Below, piece after piece: positions 19,902 through 28,616 of a stretch of 38,111 bases of DNA. The DNA is from Chara braunii (Eukaryota; Streptophyta; Charophyceae; Charales; Characeae), in assembly GCA_003427395.1 (NCBI GenBank), contig BFEA01000206.1:1006701-1044811 (forward strand), written 5' to 3'. Below the pieces are notes generated by a model. The model searched no databases. It was not told the DNA's origin and worked only from the letters and a program-made list of their open reading frames with translations. Positions within the stretch are counted from its first letter, which is position 1, and the number at the start of each line of letters is the position of its first letter. The translations under genes were made by a program, and so were the position numbers.

Positions 19902-20110
19902 CCTGTCTTCTCCCAAACACAACGCACATGTTGTATTCGAGTTTTCAAAAAAATCAAAAATTTGAATAGAAGTTATAGAACGCACATGCTTTGTATTCGA
20001 AGATAAGGGTTGTTTGAATAGAACGCATGTGTTGTATTCAAATAGAAAGCAACATGTGCCTTGTATTCGTTCACAACGCATATGCATTATGTTTGGGGGA
20101 AGACGGCAGG
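19902..20110. mobile_element. Fold-back MITE-like element with internal repeats
   Basis: The ends form an imperfect inverted repeat of about 30 bp (left CCTGTCTTCTCCCAAACA; right, reverse strand, CCTGCCGTCTTCCCCCAAAC). TA precedes the left end; the right flank is a G-run, so a TA duplication cannot be confirmed there. The flanks extend the pairing with GAGCAGCC (19878-19885) and GGCTGCTC (20115-20122). Inside, a motif close to AACGCAYATGNNTTGTATTCGA occurs four times. The ends resemble the clean MITE at 22618-22733. Confidence 0.6.
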
Positions 20111-20258
20111 GGGGGGCTGCTCATATCACCTCCTCTAGTAGGGCCAGCTGGGTCTTCATCCCCACTCCCCCCCCCCAAAAAAAAGAAGAATAGAAAAGAC
20201 GGTTGTACGTTAAAAGTTCTGAAATTTTGAACCCGTATCAATCCAGTGGGGGGTAGGG

Positions 20259-20580
20259 CTAAGCCATCGTGTGTGTGAGTTGGGCTTTATGTTTGTTACG
20301 TCTCCTCATTGCCACTGGAAAGGACCAAATGGCCAACATCAAGAGATAGGCCAACCAATTACCGCCAACAACTAGCAAAGCTGCCGCATTGTGAAAGGAT
20401 GCTGAAATAACAGACGTCGTGGACTTGGAGATCAATTTAAATAAGAATTTGCCAGAAAGGGAATGAATTTCAATGAAACCAAGAATAAGGGCGACAGTCA
20501 AATGCAATGGTTCTCCATCAGATGTAAGATTCATCACGTATGCACACAGCGGGTGGGGTTGGAAAGATGTCAGCAGAGCA

Positions 20581-20621
<41 letters not shown>
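20259..20621 (-). CDS. Possible hydrophobic protein fragment, unidentified
   Basis: Past the (CA)n-encoded start there are about 105 codons with two hydrophobic stretches (LHLTVALILGFIEIHSL and AALLVVGGNWLAYLLMLAIW) and a basic end (AMRRRNKHK), closing at TAG 20259-20261. The composition is compatible with a membrane protein or a terminal exon, but no family is recognised and no clear 3' splice site was found. It may be chance. Confidence 0.2.

Positions 20622-20624
<3 letters not shown>
20581..20624 (+). repeat. (CA)n microsatellite
   Basis: About 22 uninterrupted CA units. Confidence 0.95.
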
Positions 20625-20627
<3 letters not shown>

Positions 20628-20699
20628 AGTTTTATGTTTGTCTGTTTTCCTGTTGTTGTCCGTCCTCCCCCTGACCTTTTTCTAAGTGTTTTTGCTTGC

Positions 20700-21960
20700 C
20701 CAAACTGAGCACCCTTAAGTGGTGCCAAACAGTCGGTGGTTCCTCATTTGGAGTGCCTACTGCACTCTTATGGGGGCCGCTCAGTTCGGGTTGTCTGTAT
20801 TGCCTGTAGGTGATAACGGATGCTCGTCGGAGTGTTTCCCTGGCTCAGTGGGTGGTGGGAACCAACAGTCTGTGGGGTTCACCCGTGATGTGAGTAGGTG
20901 ATGCGCTGCTTTGCTCCGTGTTGGATGTGTGGACGGCCTTGCTGCCGGTCCCGCTTGCCTCGCAGGTCGTTCTTGGCAAGCTGCTGTCTTCGCTGTGTGG
21001 TGTGGCCGGGTTGTGGTGTTGCCTTGCGCTTCGCTGCTCCGTTGCCTCGCCGCCCTTCCGCTGGGCGTGCCTTCCGTGTCCTTTGCCTGCGTGCCGTGTA
21101 GTTCGGTTGCCGTGTTGGCGTTGCCTTGTGCTTCACAGCATGGTTGCTCTGCTGCGTGTCCGCTCGCCCTGTCGTCCCTTGCGGTGCGGTTGTCTTGGTG
21201 GTGTTGCCTGGTGCTTCACTGCTTGGTTGCCGTGCTGCGAGTCCTGCGTGCCAAGTCTTTCCTTGCAGTCGTCTTTGGCGTTGTGCAGCCGTGTTGTCTC
21301 TACTGCGTTGCCTGGTGCTCCGCAGGGTTGCTGCCCGCTGCTATGTTCCACTTGGGGACAGTCTGCCTTCAACAACGGTCAAAGGGTGCATGACCCAAAC
21401 CATCAATACGGGCATTCCGCAGATTGTCGAGGGTTCAGCCTCCTGATGAGTCGGTGCAATTCCGACGAAGCAATCTTGTCATTATCACTTTATTTTTTTC
21501 AGTCTTCCGATTTACTTGGGACTTGTATTTATTTTTCGGTTTGTCTGCCTTCATGTACTTGTGTGCCTGTTTCGTGTTCTTGCATGTTGTCTGCCCTCCC
21601 GCCTCCCCCGTGCCCTCCAGCCTTTGCCTTGATGTCCTTTTGCTTGCTTTGCTCGGATGTTTTCCTTGTCTGTCTGGTCTTGGCATCCTTTTGGGACTTT
21701 GCCTGCTGGTGTGCTTGCGCGTTGTCTGGCCTCCCGCCTACCCCGTGCCCTCTAGCCGGTGTATCTCTAGTATCTATGTTGTGGGCACTCAGCGTCTTTT
21801 GCTTCTGAGTGCACTTGACTGCGAAGTGTTGGAACGCATCTTAGGGAGGTCATGTTGAATCTAGTCCCCGGGGAAAACCATGTCTTGGTGTGAAGTTGTT
21901 TGAGTATGGCTGGAGGAAACATCTTGGGAACTTTACCCTGATCAGTGATGATGGATCGGA
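20700..21960. other. GT/GC-rich low-stop region, no gene called
   Basis: From about 20910 to 21400 all three plus-strand frames are largely open because TA-containing codons are rare. The sequence is a degenerate repeat built on GTTGCCTTGTGCTTC-like words. The longest frame (20918-21808) is Cys/Leu-rich without domain features and is not called. Confidence 0.5.
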
Positions 21961-22010
21961 GTGCGTATTTGTTATGTGCTGAAGCGTCCACAATATGTGT
22001 TCACACACAT

Positions 22011-22082
22011 CATCACACACACACACTCAACACAACACAACACAACACAACACAACAAACACACACACAGACAGACAGACAG

Positions 22083-22178
<96 letters not shown>
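22011..22178 (+). repeat. (CACA)n, (AACAC)n and (GA)n microsatellites in a row
   Basis: CA repeats, then AACAC repeats, then CAGA, then about 45 GA units. They lie in what would be the intron after the V-ATPase G-like exon on the minus strand. Confidence 0.95.
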
Positions 22179-22181
<3 letters not shown>

Positions 22182-22282
22182 CTGAGACATCTTCTTTCTG
22201 AATTCCTGTTCACGCTGTGCTCGATATGAGGCAATTTCTATATCTGCTTCCATTTTGGCTTGTCTGAGTCTGGCAGCTTTTG
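22182..22282 (-). CDS. Exon resembling V-type ATPase subunit G
   Basis: On the minus strand, CAG ends a pyrimidine-rich acceptor at 22283-22285 and the exon runs 101 nt to CAG/GTACTC, a canonical donor. It encodes about 33 residues including ARLRQAKMEADIEIASYRAQ followed by REQEF. Subunit G of the V1 stalk has the pattern RLKQAKEEAxxEIExYRxQREKEF at this place. The match in both sequence and splice borders argues for a real host exon. Neither the start exon (GIQxLLxAE pattern) nor the C-terminal exon was found nearby, so the rest may lie elsewhere or be lost to insertions. The exon is flanked by the GA repeat on one side and a MITE on the other. Confidence 0.6.
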
Positions 22283-22617
22283 CTGAACCAACAGTCCAAC
22301 AAAGAAAGCCAACAATACAGATGCACAGACAAGTCCTGCGTGAGATTCTTCTCCACAGCCTAACTTAAAACCTTGAGGAGCAAAAGACCGAGGCATGAAA
22401 GATGATGTGTCCTTGCACGTATATGTACCTGTGGATGTTCTCTCACCCCTGAGCACAAAGCCATAATAAAATGGTTAACACATGCAAGTACACATGTGTC
22501 GACCAACTCACGGGCAAAGGCAGCACACTTTCCCAGCCACTGTAAGGACTGAATTCAGCCGGAAACAAAAAGAGCAATCTCAGCGAGAAAAGCCAGCAGT
22601 CGCTGCGAGACGGACTA

Positions 22618-22733
22618 CCTTCTTCCCCCGAATACAACGTACGGTCATTATAGCTGTGTTTGGAGTACTATATCTTTCAGACTGAGTCTACATACAGCTA
22701 TAATGACGGTACGCTGTATTCGGGGGAAGAAGG
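22618..22733. mobile_element. 116-bp MITE with 40-bp inverted repeats and TA flanks
   Basis: The left end CCTTCTTCCCCCGAATACA and the reverse complement of the right end match over 40 bp with two mismatches, leaving only about 36 bp in the middle. TA is present on both sides (22616-22617 and 22734-22735), as in Tc1/mariner-derived (Stowaway-type) MITEs. There is no coding capacity. Confidence 0.85.
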
Positions 22734-22805
22734 TACCCCTTGGGAATGGGTTGAAGTACAGGACATTGCACTAAAGTACACCACTTGGTAGTCACTGTGG
22801 TGAAA

Positions 22806-22868
22806 CAGCCCACAGGTAATTCAGCCCACAGGTAATTCAGCCAATCCACAAGTAATTCAGCCATTATC
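22806..22868 (+). repeat. Short tandem repeat, 16-20 bp unit
   Basis: CAGCCCACAGGTAATT occurs twice in a row, followed by a 20-bp variant (CAGCCAATCCACAAGTAATT). Confidence 0.85.
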
Positions 22869-23017
22869 AACACAGTGGCATGAAAGTGCTGGCTGAAGCT
22901 CGAAACTCTGCCGAGAGAAGCAAATGGCCATGGCAGGGAAGACAAACTTAACCACTAAACACACACAGGTTACTTTGCACCCGCTGAGCAAAACATGCCA
23001 ATGGTAATTGTGGAGGT

Positions 23018-23209
23018 TTACATTGCTCCTTCAAACGGGCTGATTCCATGAAGATGCAGGTCCACACGTCTTCTCTTCGTGCAAGGGCTAGCTCCTGCTG
23101 CCTGCATCTTCATGGCTTCCTTGGCTCGCAGACAGCTCAAATCTCCTCTCGCAAGAGCCTGTTGGACACCCTGGCGAGCTCTCCTCACCCCCCCTTCGTT
23201 AAAAGGAAC
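23018..23209 (-). CDS. Possible terminal exon of an unidentified host gene
   Basis: On the minus strand a good acceptor (CTCCCTTGTTACAG) ends at 23210. The frame is then open for 63 codons (VPFNEGGVRRARQGVQQAL, KEAMKMQ, KRRRVDLHLHG) to TAA at 23018-23020. The composition is protein-like and includes a basic cluster. The reading frame continues across the acceptor, so unspliced coding is also possible. No family is recognised. A 15-bp inverted repeat (23046-23060 and 23101-23115) lies inside. Confidence 0.25.
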   Translation of the reverse strand, partial: VPFNEGGVRRARQGVQQALARGDLSCLRAKEAMKMQAAGASPCTKRRRVDLHLHGISPFEGAM

Positions 23210-23467
23210 CTGTAACAAGGGAGGAAGTTCTCCGTCCGACCATCTTCGACAATGATCCAGGTAATATCCAGACAATCAGCCCCTTGCAACGCAACTCAAA
23301 GTTTGGACGCCGGTGGGTGGGTCGAAAGAGGAGTTACCTGAATTCAGGACCTGTGGGGAGTGGGGACGAAGTGGCAAGCGAGTGGATATGGGAGGAAAAC
23401 AGCTGAAACAAAAGCTGAGGCGGCTGCAACATATTGCAATCAGAAGGCAACTAATCAGAGGCGCCAT

Positions 23468-23531
23468 GATTTTCCAGCAGGTGTGGCTCCCCACCAATAG
23501 ATTGGAGCAACTGGTTAGAAATAAATAAATA
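23468..23531 (+). mobile_element. Short SINE-like retroposon copy with 15-bp target duplication
   Basis: AATCAGAGGCGCCAT is present exactly on both sides (23453-23467 and 23532-23546). The 64-bp insert ends in AAAT repeats, as expected for target-primed retroposition. Its body (TTTTCCAGCAGGTG, then CCCCACCAATAGAT) matches the SINE-like copy at 23812 but lacks that copy's stem-loop segment. Confidence 0.85.
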
Positions 23532-23811
23532 AATCAGAGGCGCCATTCCACCAACTGCACACTGGGTCAGCCGAATGGAGGCCGACCCAATGATTGAGAG
23601 GGGGAGAGTGGTACATGACCTCGCATGAGCCAGAGCAGAGCCGGGAACCGCCCGCCTTTCGAATACAGCAACGGTTGGAGGATCACATTCACACATAATG
23701 GCTGGCGCAAGAAACGTGGCACTCACCGCCACCTGAGCTTCGGAGTTCCAACCACCTCCAGCCGCAAGAGGAAGTCGCCTTACACCCAGAGCAAGGTCTA
23801 CAACTCATCAG

Positions 23812-24063
23812 CTTTAGATGGCGCCCTTCTTTAGAGGGTGAAGAGGCACAGATTAGGGGAAGAGACACAGATTAGGGGATCTCACAGTTACTGGCCCCAT
23901 GGCTTTCAGACAGTATCATTGGCTAAATATGGGACGCTGGACCCGTTTTCCAGCAGGTGACGATCCCCACCAATAGATGGAGCCTCTCCCCAGGTGTTAG
24001 TGGTGTCTGCTCCTATCAGCATCACTAACACCGGTGGAGTGGTTAAAAAAAAAAAAAAAGAAA
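23812..24063 (+). mobile_element. SINE-like retroposon, 252 bp, with 19-bp target duplication
   Basis: AAGGTCTACAACTCATCAG occurs on both sides (23793-23811 and 24064-24082). The insert begins TTTAGATGGCGCCC (the last G of the duplication is ambiguous), carries a doubled ACACAGATTAGGGG-type motif, and ends in an A-rich tail. Its last 125 bp before the tail match, in the opposite orientation, the segment at 24326-24446. A 13-bp stem (GGTGTTAGTGGTG / CATCACTAACACC) sits about 10 bp before the tail. No convincing tRNA A or B box was found, so the 5' origin is unclear. Confidence 0.8.
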
Positions 24064-24082
24064 AAGGTCTACAACTCATCAG

Positions 24083-24303
24083 AGTGCACACATCTGAGCA
24101 CAATGGTTTGACCACCCACAGGGCCACAGCCTGCTAATGGAGGGGCAGGCACAATCCCTCAGGATTGACCCAGTGGGCTATGGGAACTGGAACCATCAAC
24201 TGTCAAATCTCTCTTCCAGCATTCCGCCAGCCTGGGTAGACGGTTGCTAAATTGAGCAGGCCCTGGGGACCGCCGACCGGCCACCATAGCAGCTACTCTA
24301 CTC
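24083..24303. other. Spacer between two inverted SINE-like segments, no gene seen
   Basis: Unique-looking sequence with no frame of interest. It is the loop of a large inverted structure formed by 23925-24058 and 24304-24446. Confidence 0.5.
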
Positions 24304-24446
24304 TTTTTTTTTTTTTTTTTTTTTTGAAACACCCCCACCAGTGTTAGTGGTGCTGATAAGAGCAGACACCACTAGCACCTGGGGAGAGGCTCCATCTATT
24401 GGTGGGGAGCATCACCGGCTGGAAAACGGGTCCAGCGTCCCATATA
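24304..24446 (-). mobile_element. SINE-like tail in minus orientation, probably the LINE 3' end
   Basis: Read on the minus strand it starts near TATGGGACGCTGG, matches the last 125 bp of the copy at 23812, keeps the stem-loop (here with GTGGTG/CACCAC fully paired) and ends in 22 A's (T-run 24304-24325). Its 5' side does not match the SINE head. It lies in the same orientation as, and downstream of, the LINE, so it is best read as the LINE's own 3' UTR end. A separate insertion is the alternative; no target duplication was found. Confidence 0.6.
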
Positions 24447-24843
24447 CAGACTGAAATTAGAGTACATCAGAGAAAACAGTGTAGGAAGTTCCTGCCAGCA
24501 TTGATTACCCTGGGATCCAGGGGATTGACTGAGCAGGTCATTGAAAAGAAAGAAAAAAGGAGGGGAACCTCTTCGCCCTGAACCCGGCGCCAGATACCTG
24601 CTGCTACACCCTAGTTCCTCCAAAAAAGAAACTGGAAAATGACTGGAAAAAGCTTGCCAGCTTTGAAAAAATCAGCTGGTCCCCCTCTCCTTCTTCTACC
24701 TTTTGTCTGGTCAGGGATCCGGGGGGAGCCACTGGGGGGCACCAGTGGGCCCTCCTCCCGTCACCCTGCCCATCCCTGAAAAAGGATCACTCCCAAAAAC
24801 CTTTGCTTCAATACTGACCTCTGTCGGTCCCGCCCTCGCTTCG

Positions 24844-25843
24844 TCACAAAAACAGAATAAGGTAGGGAATAGGAAGAAGGTTAGAAGCTTTTGCAGACTG
24901 GAGTGGGTTCTGAAAGTCTGAGGCTGGGCAGGGGTTTATAGACGTACTTCCAGAGACCATTGGGGGGGGGGGGAACGGGTCTGGAAAATCCTCTGCAGGT
25001 CTCATAGGGATACTTGAATCTATCGACAACCACTCCTTAAATCTCAGGCGATAGTCCCTTGGGACTTCCTCTCCTTGGCTGCCTTCCCTTCCCTCCTCTC
25101 CTTCCCAATCCCCTGTCCAGCATGCTTCAGCAACCCAGCCCTCCCAGTCCCCGCCCAGCCATTCCCTGGAGAACTGTAATAACCGTTCCCGGATGTCTTT
25201 TGATCTATGGAAATTATCAAGTGATTGCTTGGTTGACCTCCACTTATGCGAGAGTTCCAGTTGGAAGTGCATTTTGAGTTGCTCAATCCTTTCTTCTCCC
25301 TCTTCCTGGACCTGGTCTAAGGATAGGACACAGCGCTGCCACCACAAGACCCACAGGATCGTTCTTCGGGACAGATGAAACATGTTCGATACAAAGGTGT
25401 TGTCTTCGAAGGGTGGGTAGTGGCCCATTAGGATGGCGTGCCAATCCCACGGCCATGGATATCCCGGAACCATTTGTTGCCAGACCCTATCCCGGCACCA
25501 AGGTAGCGCTCGACCTTGTTGTTCCAACTGCGAGTGATCGATCAACCAGTCGTTTGTGGGTACGCACCGATGCAAGATCTGCCACTGTAAGGATGTAATT
25601 TTCGCAGGTCTGCACTTGATGTCGCGGAACCACCGTATCGGTGTGAGAAGATGTCTCTCCACATTGAGGTGCTTCTGCCATCTGTCGATCACTGTGTCTT
25701 TTAGGCAACGCTTTATTCTGAGCATTCTATACGCTGCTTTCACCGATAGGCCTGACAACGTTTTTGGTTTTGGTTGTCGTGGGTTGTACCTTGTGTCAGA
25801 GTTCCAAACCCACTCTAACGGGTCTATTGACAGATCTTCTATG
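24844..25843 (-). pseudogene. LINE ORF2, C-terminal region
   Basis: The frame leaves the inserted element at 25843 and runs to TAA at 24844. It includes the segment seen in plant LINE C-termini (WFRDIKCRPAKITSLQWQIL followed by HRCVPTND), where the RT zinc-binding domain usually sits. However, the usual CX2C...HX4C set is not clear here (only LPWC is visible). A Trp-rich and then an acidic, Glu/Arg-rich tail follow. Removing the inserted element plus one copy of the target duplication joins this frame in register with the sequence upstream. Confidence 0.75.
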
Positions 25844-26513
25844 CTATGAATCCCCCGCGGTCGCGGTCNNNNNNNNNNNNNNNNNNNNNNNNNNNNNNNN
25901 NNNNNNNNNNNNNNNNNNNNNNNNNNNNNNNNNAAAAAAAAAAAAAAAAAAAAAAGGGATTCAGAAAACTCTGAAAACAATATATGTTATGCCAAAAAAT
26001 AAACTGAACAACTTTTGCCTTGGGGTCATATCAAAATTCGTTACCAAATTTGAGATAAAAAACAAACAAAACCAGCCATGTACAGCCAGGGGGTCTCAAG
26101 CTAGGTCCATGTACAGCCAGGGGGTCCAGCGTTTGTAAAACTCTGGACCTTCAGGAACAACAAATTTTGACAAGTTTTCGGCCAAAAAACTCGGCTTCAA
26201 TTTCGTTCAAAAAATAAAAGATATCCATTTTGACGAAATGGCAGTTAAGTGAAAAACTTTTGCCCGAGGGATTTCTGTTTTTTTTTTTTTTTTTTAAATG
26301 AAGTAAAAAAAATAAAACTAAAAATATACAGTTGTAGAGCGCAAAAAAACCTACAACCCCATATTTTTTGTTGTTTTTTTGGCCTATTATCCTAGGAATT
26401 AAAAATGTCGGGGTTTTCCGATCGCGGCCCTCGCCTGCAGCCGACCTCGGCGGTCGGGATCCCGACCGCGGACCGAGATTGACCCCACGGTCATGACCGC
26501 GGGGGATTCATAG
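25844..26513. mobile_element. hAT-like non-autonomous DNA transposon, 670 bp, inside LINE ORF2
   Basis: The ends are a perfect 19-bp inverted repeat, CTATGAATCCCCCGCGGTC (25844-25862 and 26495-26513). CTTCTATG is duplicated on both sides (25836-25843 and 26514-26521). An 8-bp duplication is the hAT signature. Subterminal GCGGTC/GACCGC words recur, including a perfect 20-bp palindrome at 26450-26469. The interior is A/T-rich with a 20-bp direct repeat (26076-26095 and 26107-26126) and has no transposase frame. The length is approximate because of the N run. Confidence 0.85.
25869..25933. other. Assembly gap of 65 N
   Basis: A run of N just inside the left end of the hAT-like element, followed by a 21-nt A-run. 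The true length is unknown. Confidence 0.95.
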
Positions 26514-26521
26514 CTTCTATG

Positions 26522-27577
26522 ACTATCTCAGGGAGAAAGGTCTGTCAGTTATCTCCTTCCTCGATTACCTTGATTCTATGTAGGCCCTCCTTCAAAATCC
26601 AATGGAAGGGGTCCTGGCTTCCCTCCAGTCCTCCGTTTACTCTTATACGAAACCACTCGATCAACACATCTTCCGGTCGAACTTGATGAACCAGGCCCAC
26701 CTTATCGACCCTCCCTTCCCTGGATACCCAATCTCCTTTCTTCAGCACCGGACCTCTGCGAAGTATGGACCACTAACCTACCGGGAGGGCCTCCGTTATT
26801 TCATCAAGGGCTGACTCAACATTGTGCCAGTATCTCAATTCCTCCCTTATCTTCGCCAGACCCTTTCAATCCTTCCTCTCCCTATCCCAAAGGTCGCCCA
26901 CTCGAACCACACCATTTTTCACCCAACCTTTCTATGGGGGGCCTGTGCTGCAAAATATTTGACTCTGTTCGTTGGTGATCTAACGGTTTCCAAAGAGGGG
27001 TTGTCTTGCCACCTCCTCTCATTTATCTGGGGGTGGGCGATTCAGGGTGGGGGAGCCTCCTCCAAATTTTTAACAAGTGGGGCCAGAAATCATCTCTCCG
27101 TTCCTCCCCTCCCCTGGGCGTCGTGACACTCTCCAATAGTGATCGTCTATCCATTGGAGAGGGTGAACGGACCGAAGGGGCATCGGGGGCCAGACCGGCA
27201 ATTTGTTCTAGTGCCAACGACCTCCATACTTAGTCTAATGGGTTCCCGAAAATCAATCGTACCACCCATTGTAAGCTATGGGCTTGGGATTGAGTGAGGG
27301 GGTCTAAAATGCCGATGCCTCCCTTTGCCTTGGGTTGAATAACTGAGTCCCATGCCACACGACTGATAGCGTGGGGGTTTTCACTATCCCCTCTCCATAG
27401 GTAAGCTACCACTTTCCTCTTCAAGATCTTCAGAGCCCCTGGGCTCAGTGGCCACAGTACCGATTTGTACCAAAGGGTGGCTAAGACTACATGTTGATGA
27501 CCAAAGCGCGTCCGAAAAGTGATGTGTGCTGATGATTCCATTGAGAAAGTTTGACAAACGTCGGGGCTGATATCCAA
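26522..27577 (-). pseudogene. LINE ORF2, thumb/connection region
   Basis: Two readable blocks are present. At 27577-27230 the motif WPLSPGALKILKRKVVAYLW is followed by KGGIGILDPLTQSQA, the segment that follows RT in plant LINEs. At 26748-26545 there is LKKGDWVSREGRVDKVGLVH and then a stop. The frame after that stop leads into the hAT insertion site. Frame changes separate the blocks. Confidence 0.7.
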
Positions 27578-28616
27578 CCGTCATTTTCCGGGGATCGACC
27601 CAACACTGTCATTTTCACCCTCAAAATCCGGATTGGAGATCCTGGGGACACCCAGGTGATGTGGTGTCCTTCCGGAGGGCGACCCCCTTGGTGGTGGAGC
27701 CACCATTCTATCGTTTTTTTACCCCAGTTAACGGTCATATCCGAGAGGGTGCAGAAAAGGTTCATGAGTCTGTATATCACCTCCATATTCTGTTGTGTGG
27801 CGTCGGCCATAATTGTGAGATCATCTGTGAATAGAGAGCAGACTGGGACCGCTTCCTCAGGGATGCCAGCTATCTGAATTCTCTTTAGATCCTTGCTCTG
27901 TCGGAGGTTGGCTGCTACTAGCGCTTCCATTATAATAATGAATAAAAAAGGGGCAATCGGGTCCCCCTGTCTGACTGAGCGTTGCAGCCCGATCTCTGGA
28001 GCCATGGACCCCTTTATTTGAACGCTTGTGAGTCGTGGTGGCATTATGGTGCAGAATACGTACCCACCTCTGAAAGTTATTGCCAAAATCCAATCTTTCC
28101 AGACACTTATCAAGTAATGTCCAGTCTACGTGATCATAAGCCTTTTCGAAGTCTATGAAAATAAGCGCGGCGTTATTTTTGGACCGGTGGGCCAAGCTAA
28201 TCATTTTATTGACAAGGAGTATGTTTTCTTGGATGTTCCTACTTCGCATGAAACCCGTTTGAGCCGGGTAGATGATGTCATCCATAACCTCAATCATTCG
28301 GTTAAATCACCGTCAGGAGTGTAATGGGTTGATAGTTCCGGATGTTCATTCTGTCCCTTTTTTTATGAAGTAACGATAACACCCGTTGCCCTACTAATTC
28401 CCCCAACTCTCCGGAGTTCCAAACCGCCTTATAGAAATTCATCAAGTCTTCACTCAAGAGAGGCCACATGGCCTCCCAAAATTCCTTGGGGAAGTCGTCT
28501 AAGCCCGGGTTTTCTCTTCCTCCATTTGCATGAGTGTCGTCCAAATTTCTTCTTTGGTGACTTGGAGGTCCAAATGATTTTTCTGTATCGAGGAGAGGTG
28601 GCTCTCCATCGGGCAT
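27487..28616 (-). pseudogene. LINE ORF2, reverse transcriptase
   Basis: Motifs appear in order over three frames: LLHKKRDRMNIRNYQPITLL (28616-28302), TGFMRSRNIQENILL and IFIDFEKAYDHVDW (28297-27857), then RQGDPIAPFLFIIIMEAL and the catalytic FTDD at 27831-27820 (28113-27487). About 30 residues between the first and second blocks are missing at about 28300, and a frame change lies near 28080. The RT is thus recognisable but broken. Confidence 0.85.

Noticed and set aside
20918-21808. Longest open frame (296 codons) in the GT/GC-rich region
   Set aside because: All three frames are open together because stop-forming triplets are rare there. The sequence is a degenerate repeat, and the product is Cys/Leu-rich with no domain.
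21945-22253. Repetitive Arg/Glu, Thr/His or Leu/Ser frames
   Set aside because: They are translations of CA and GA microsatellites; only the 101-nt exon beside them has splice borders and similarity.
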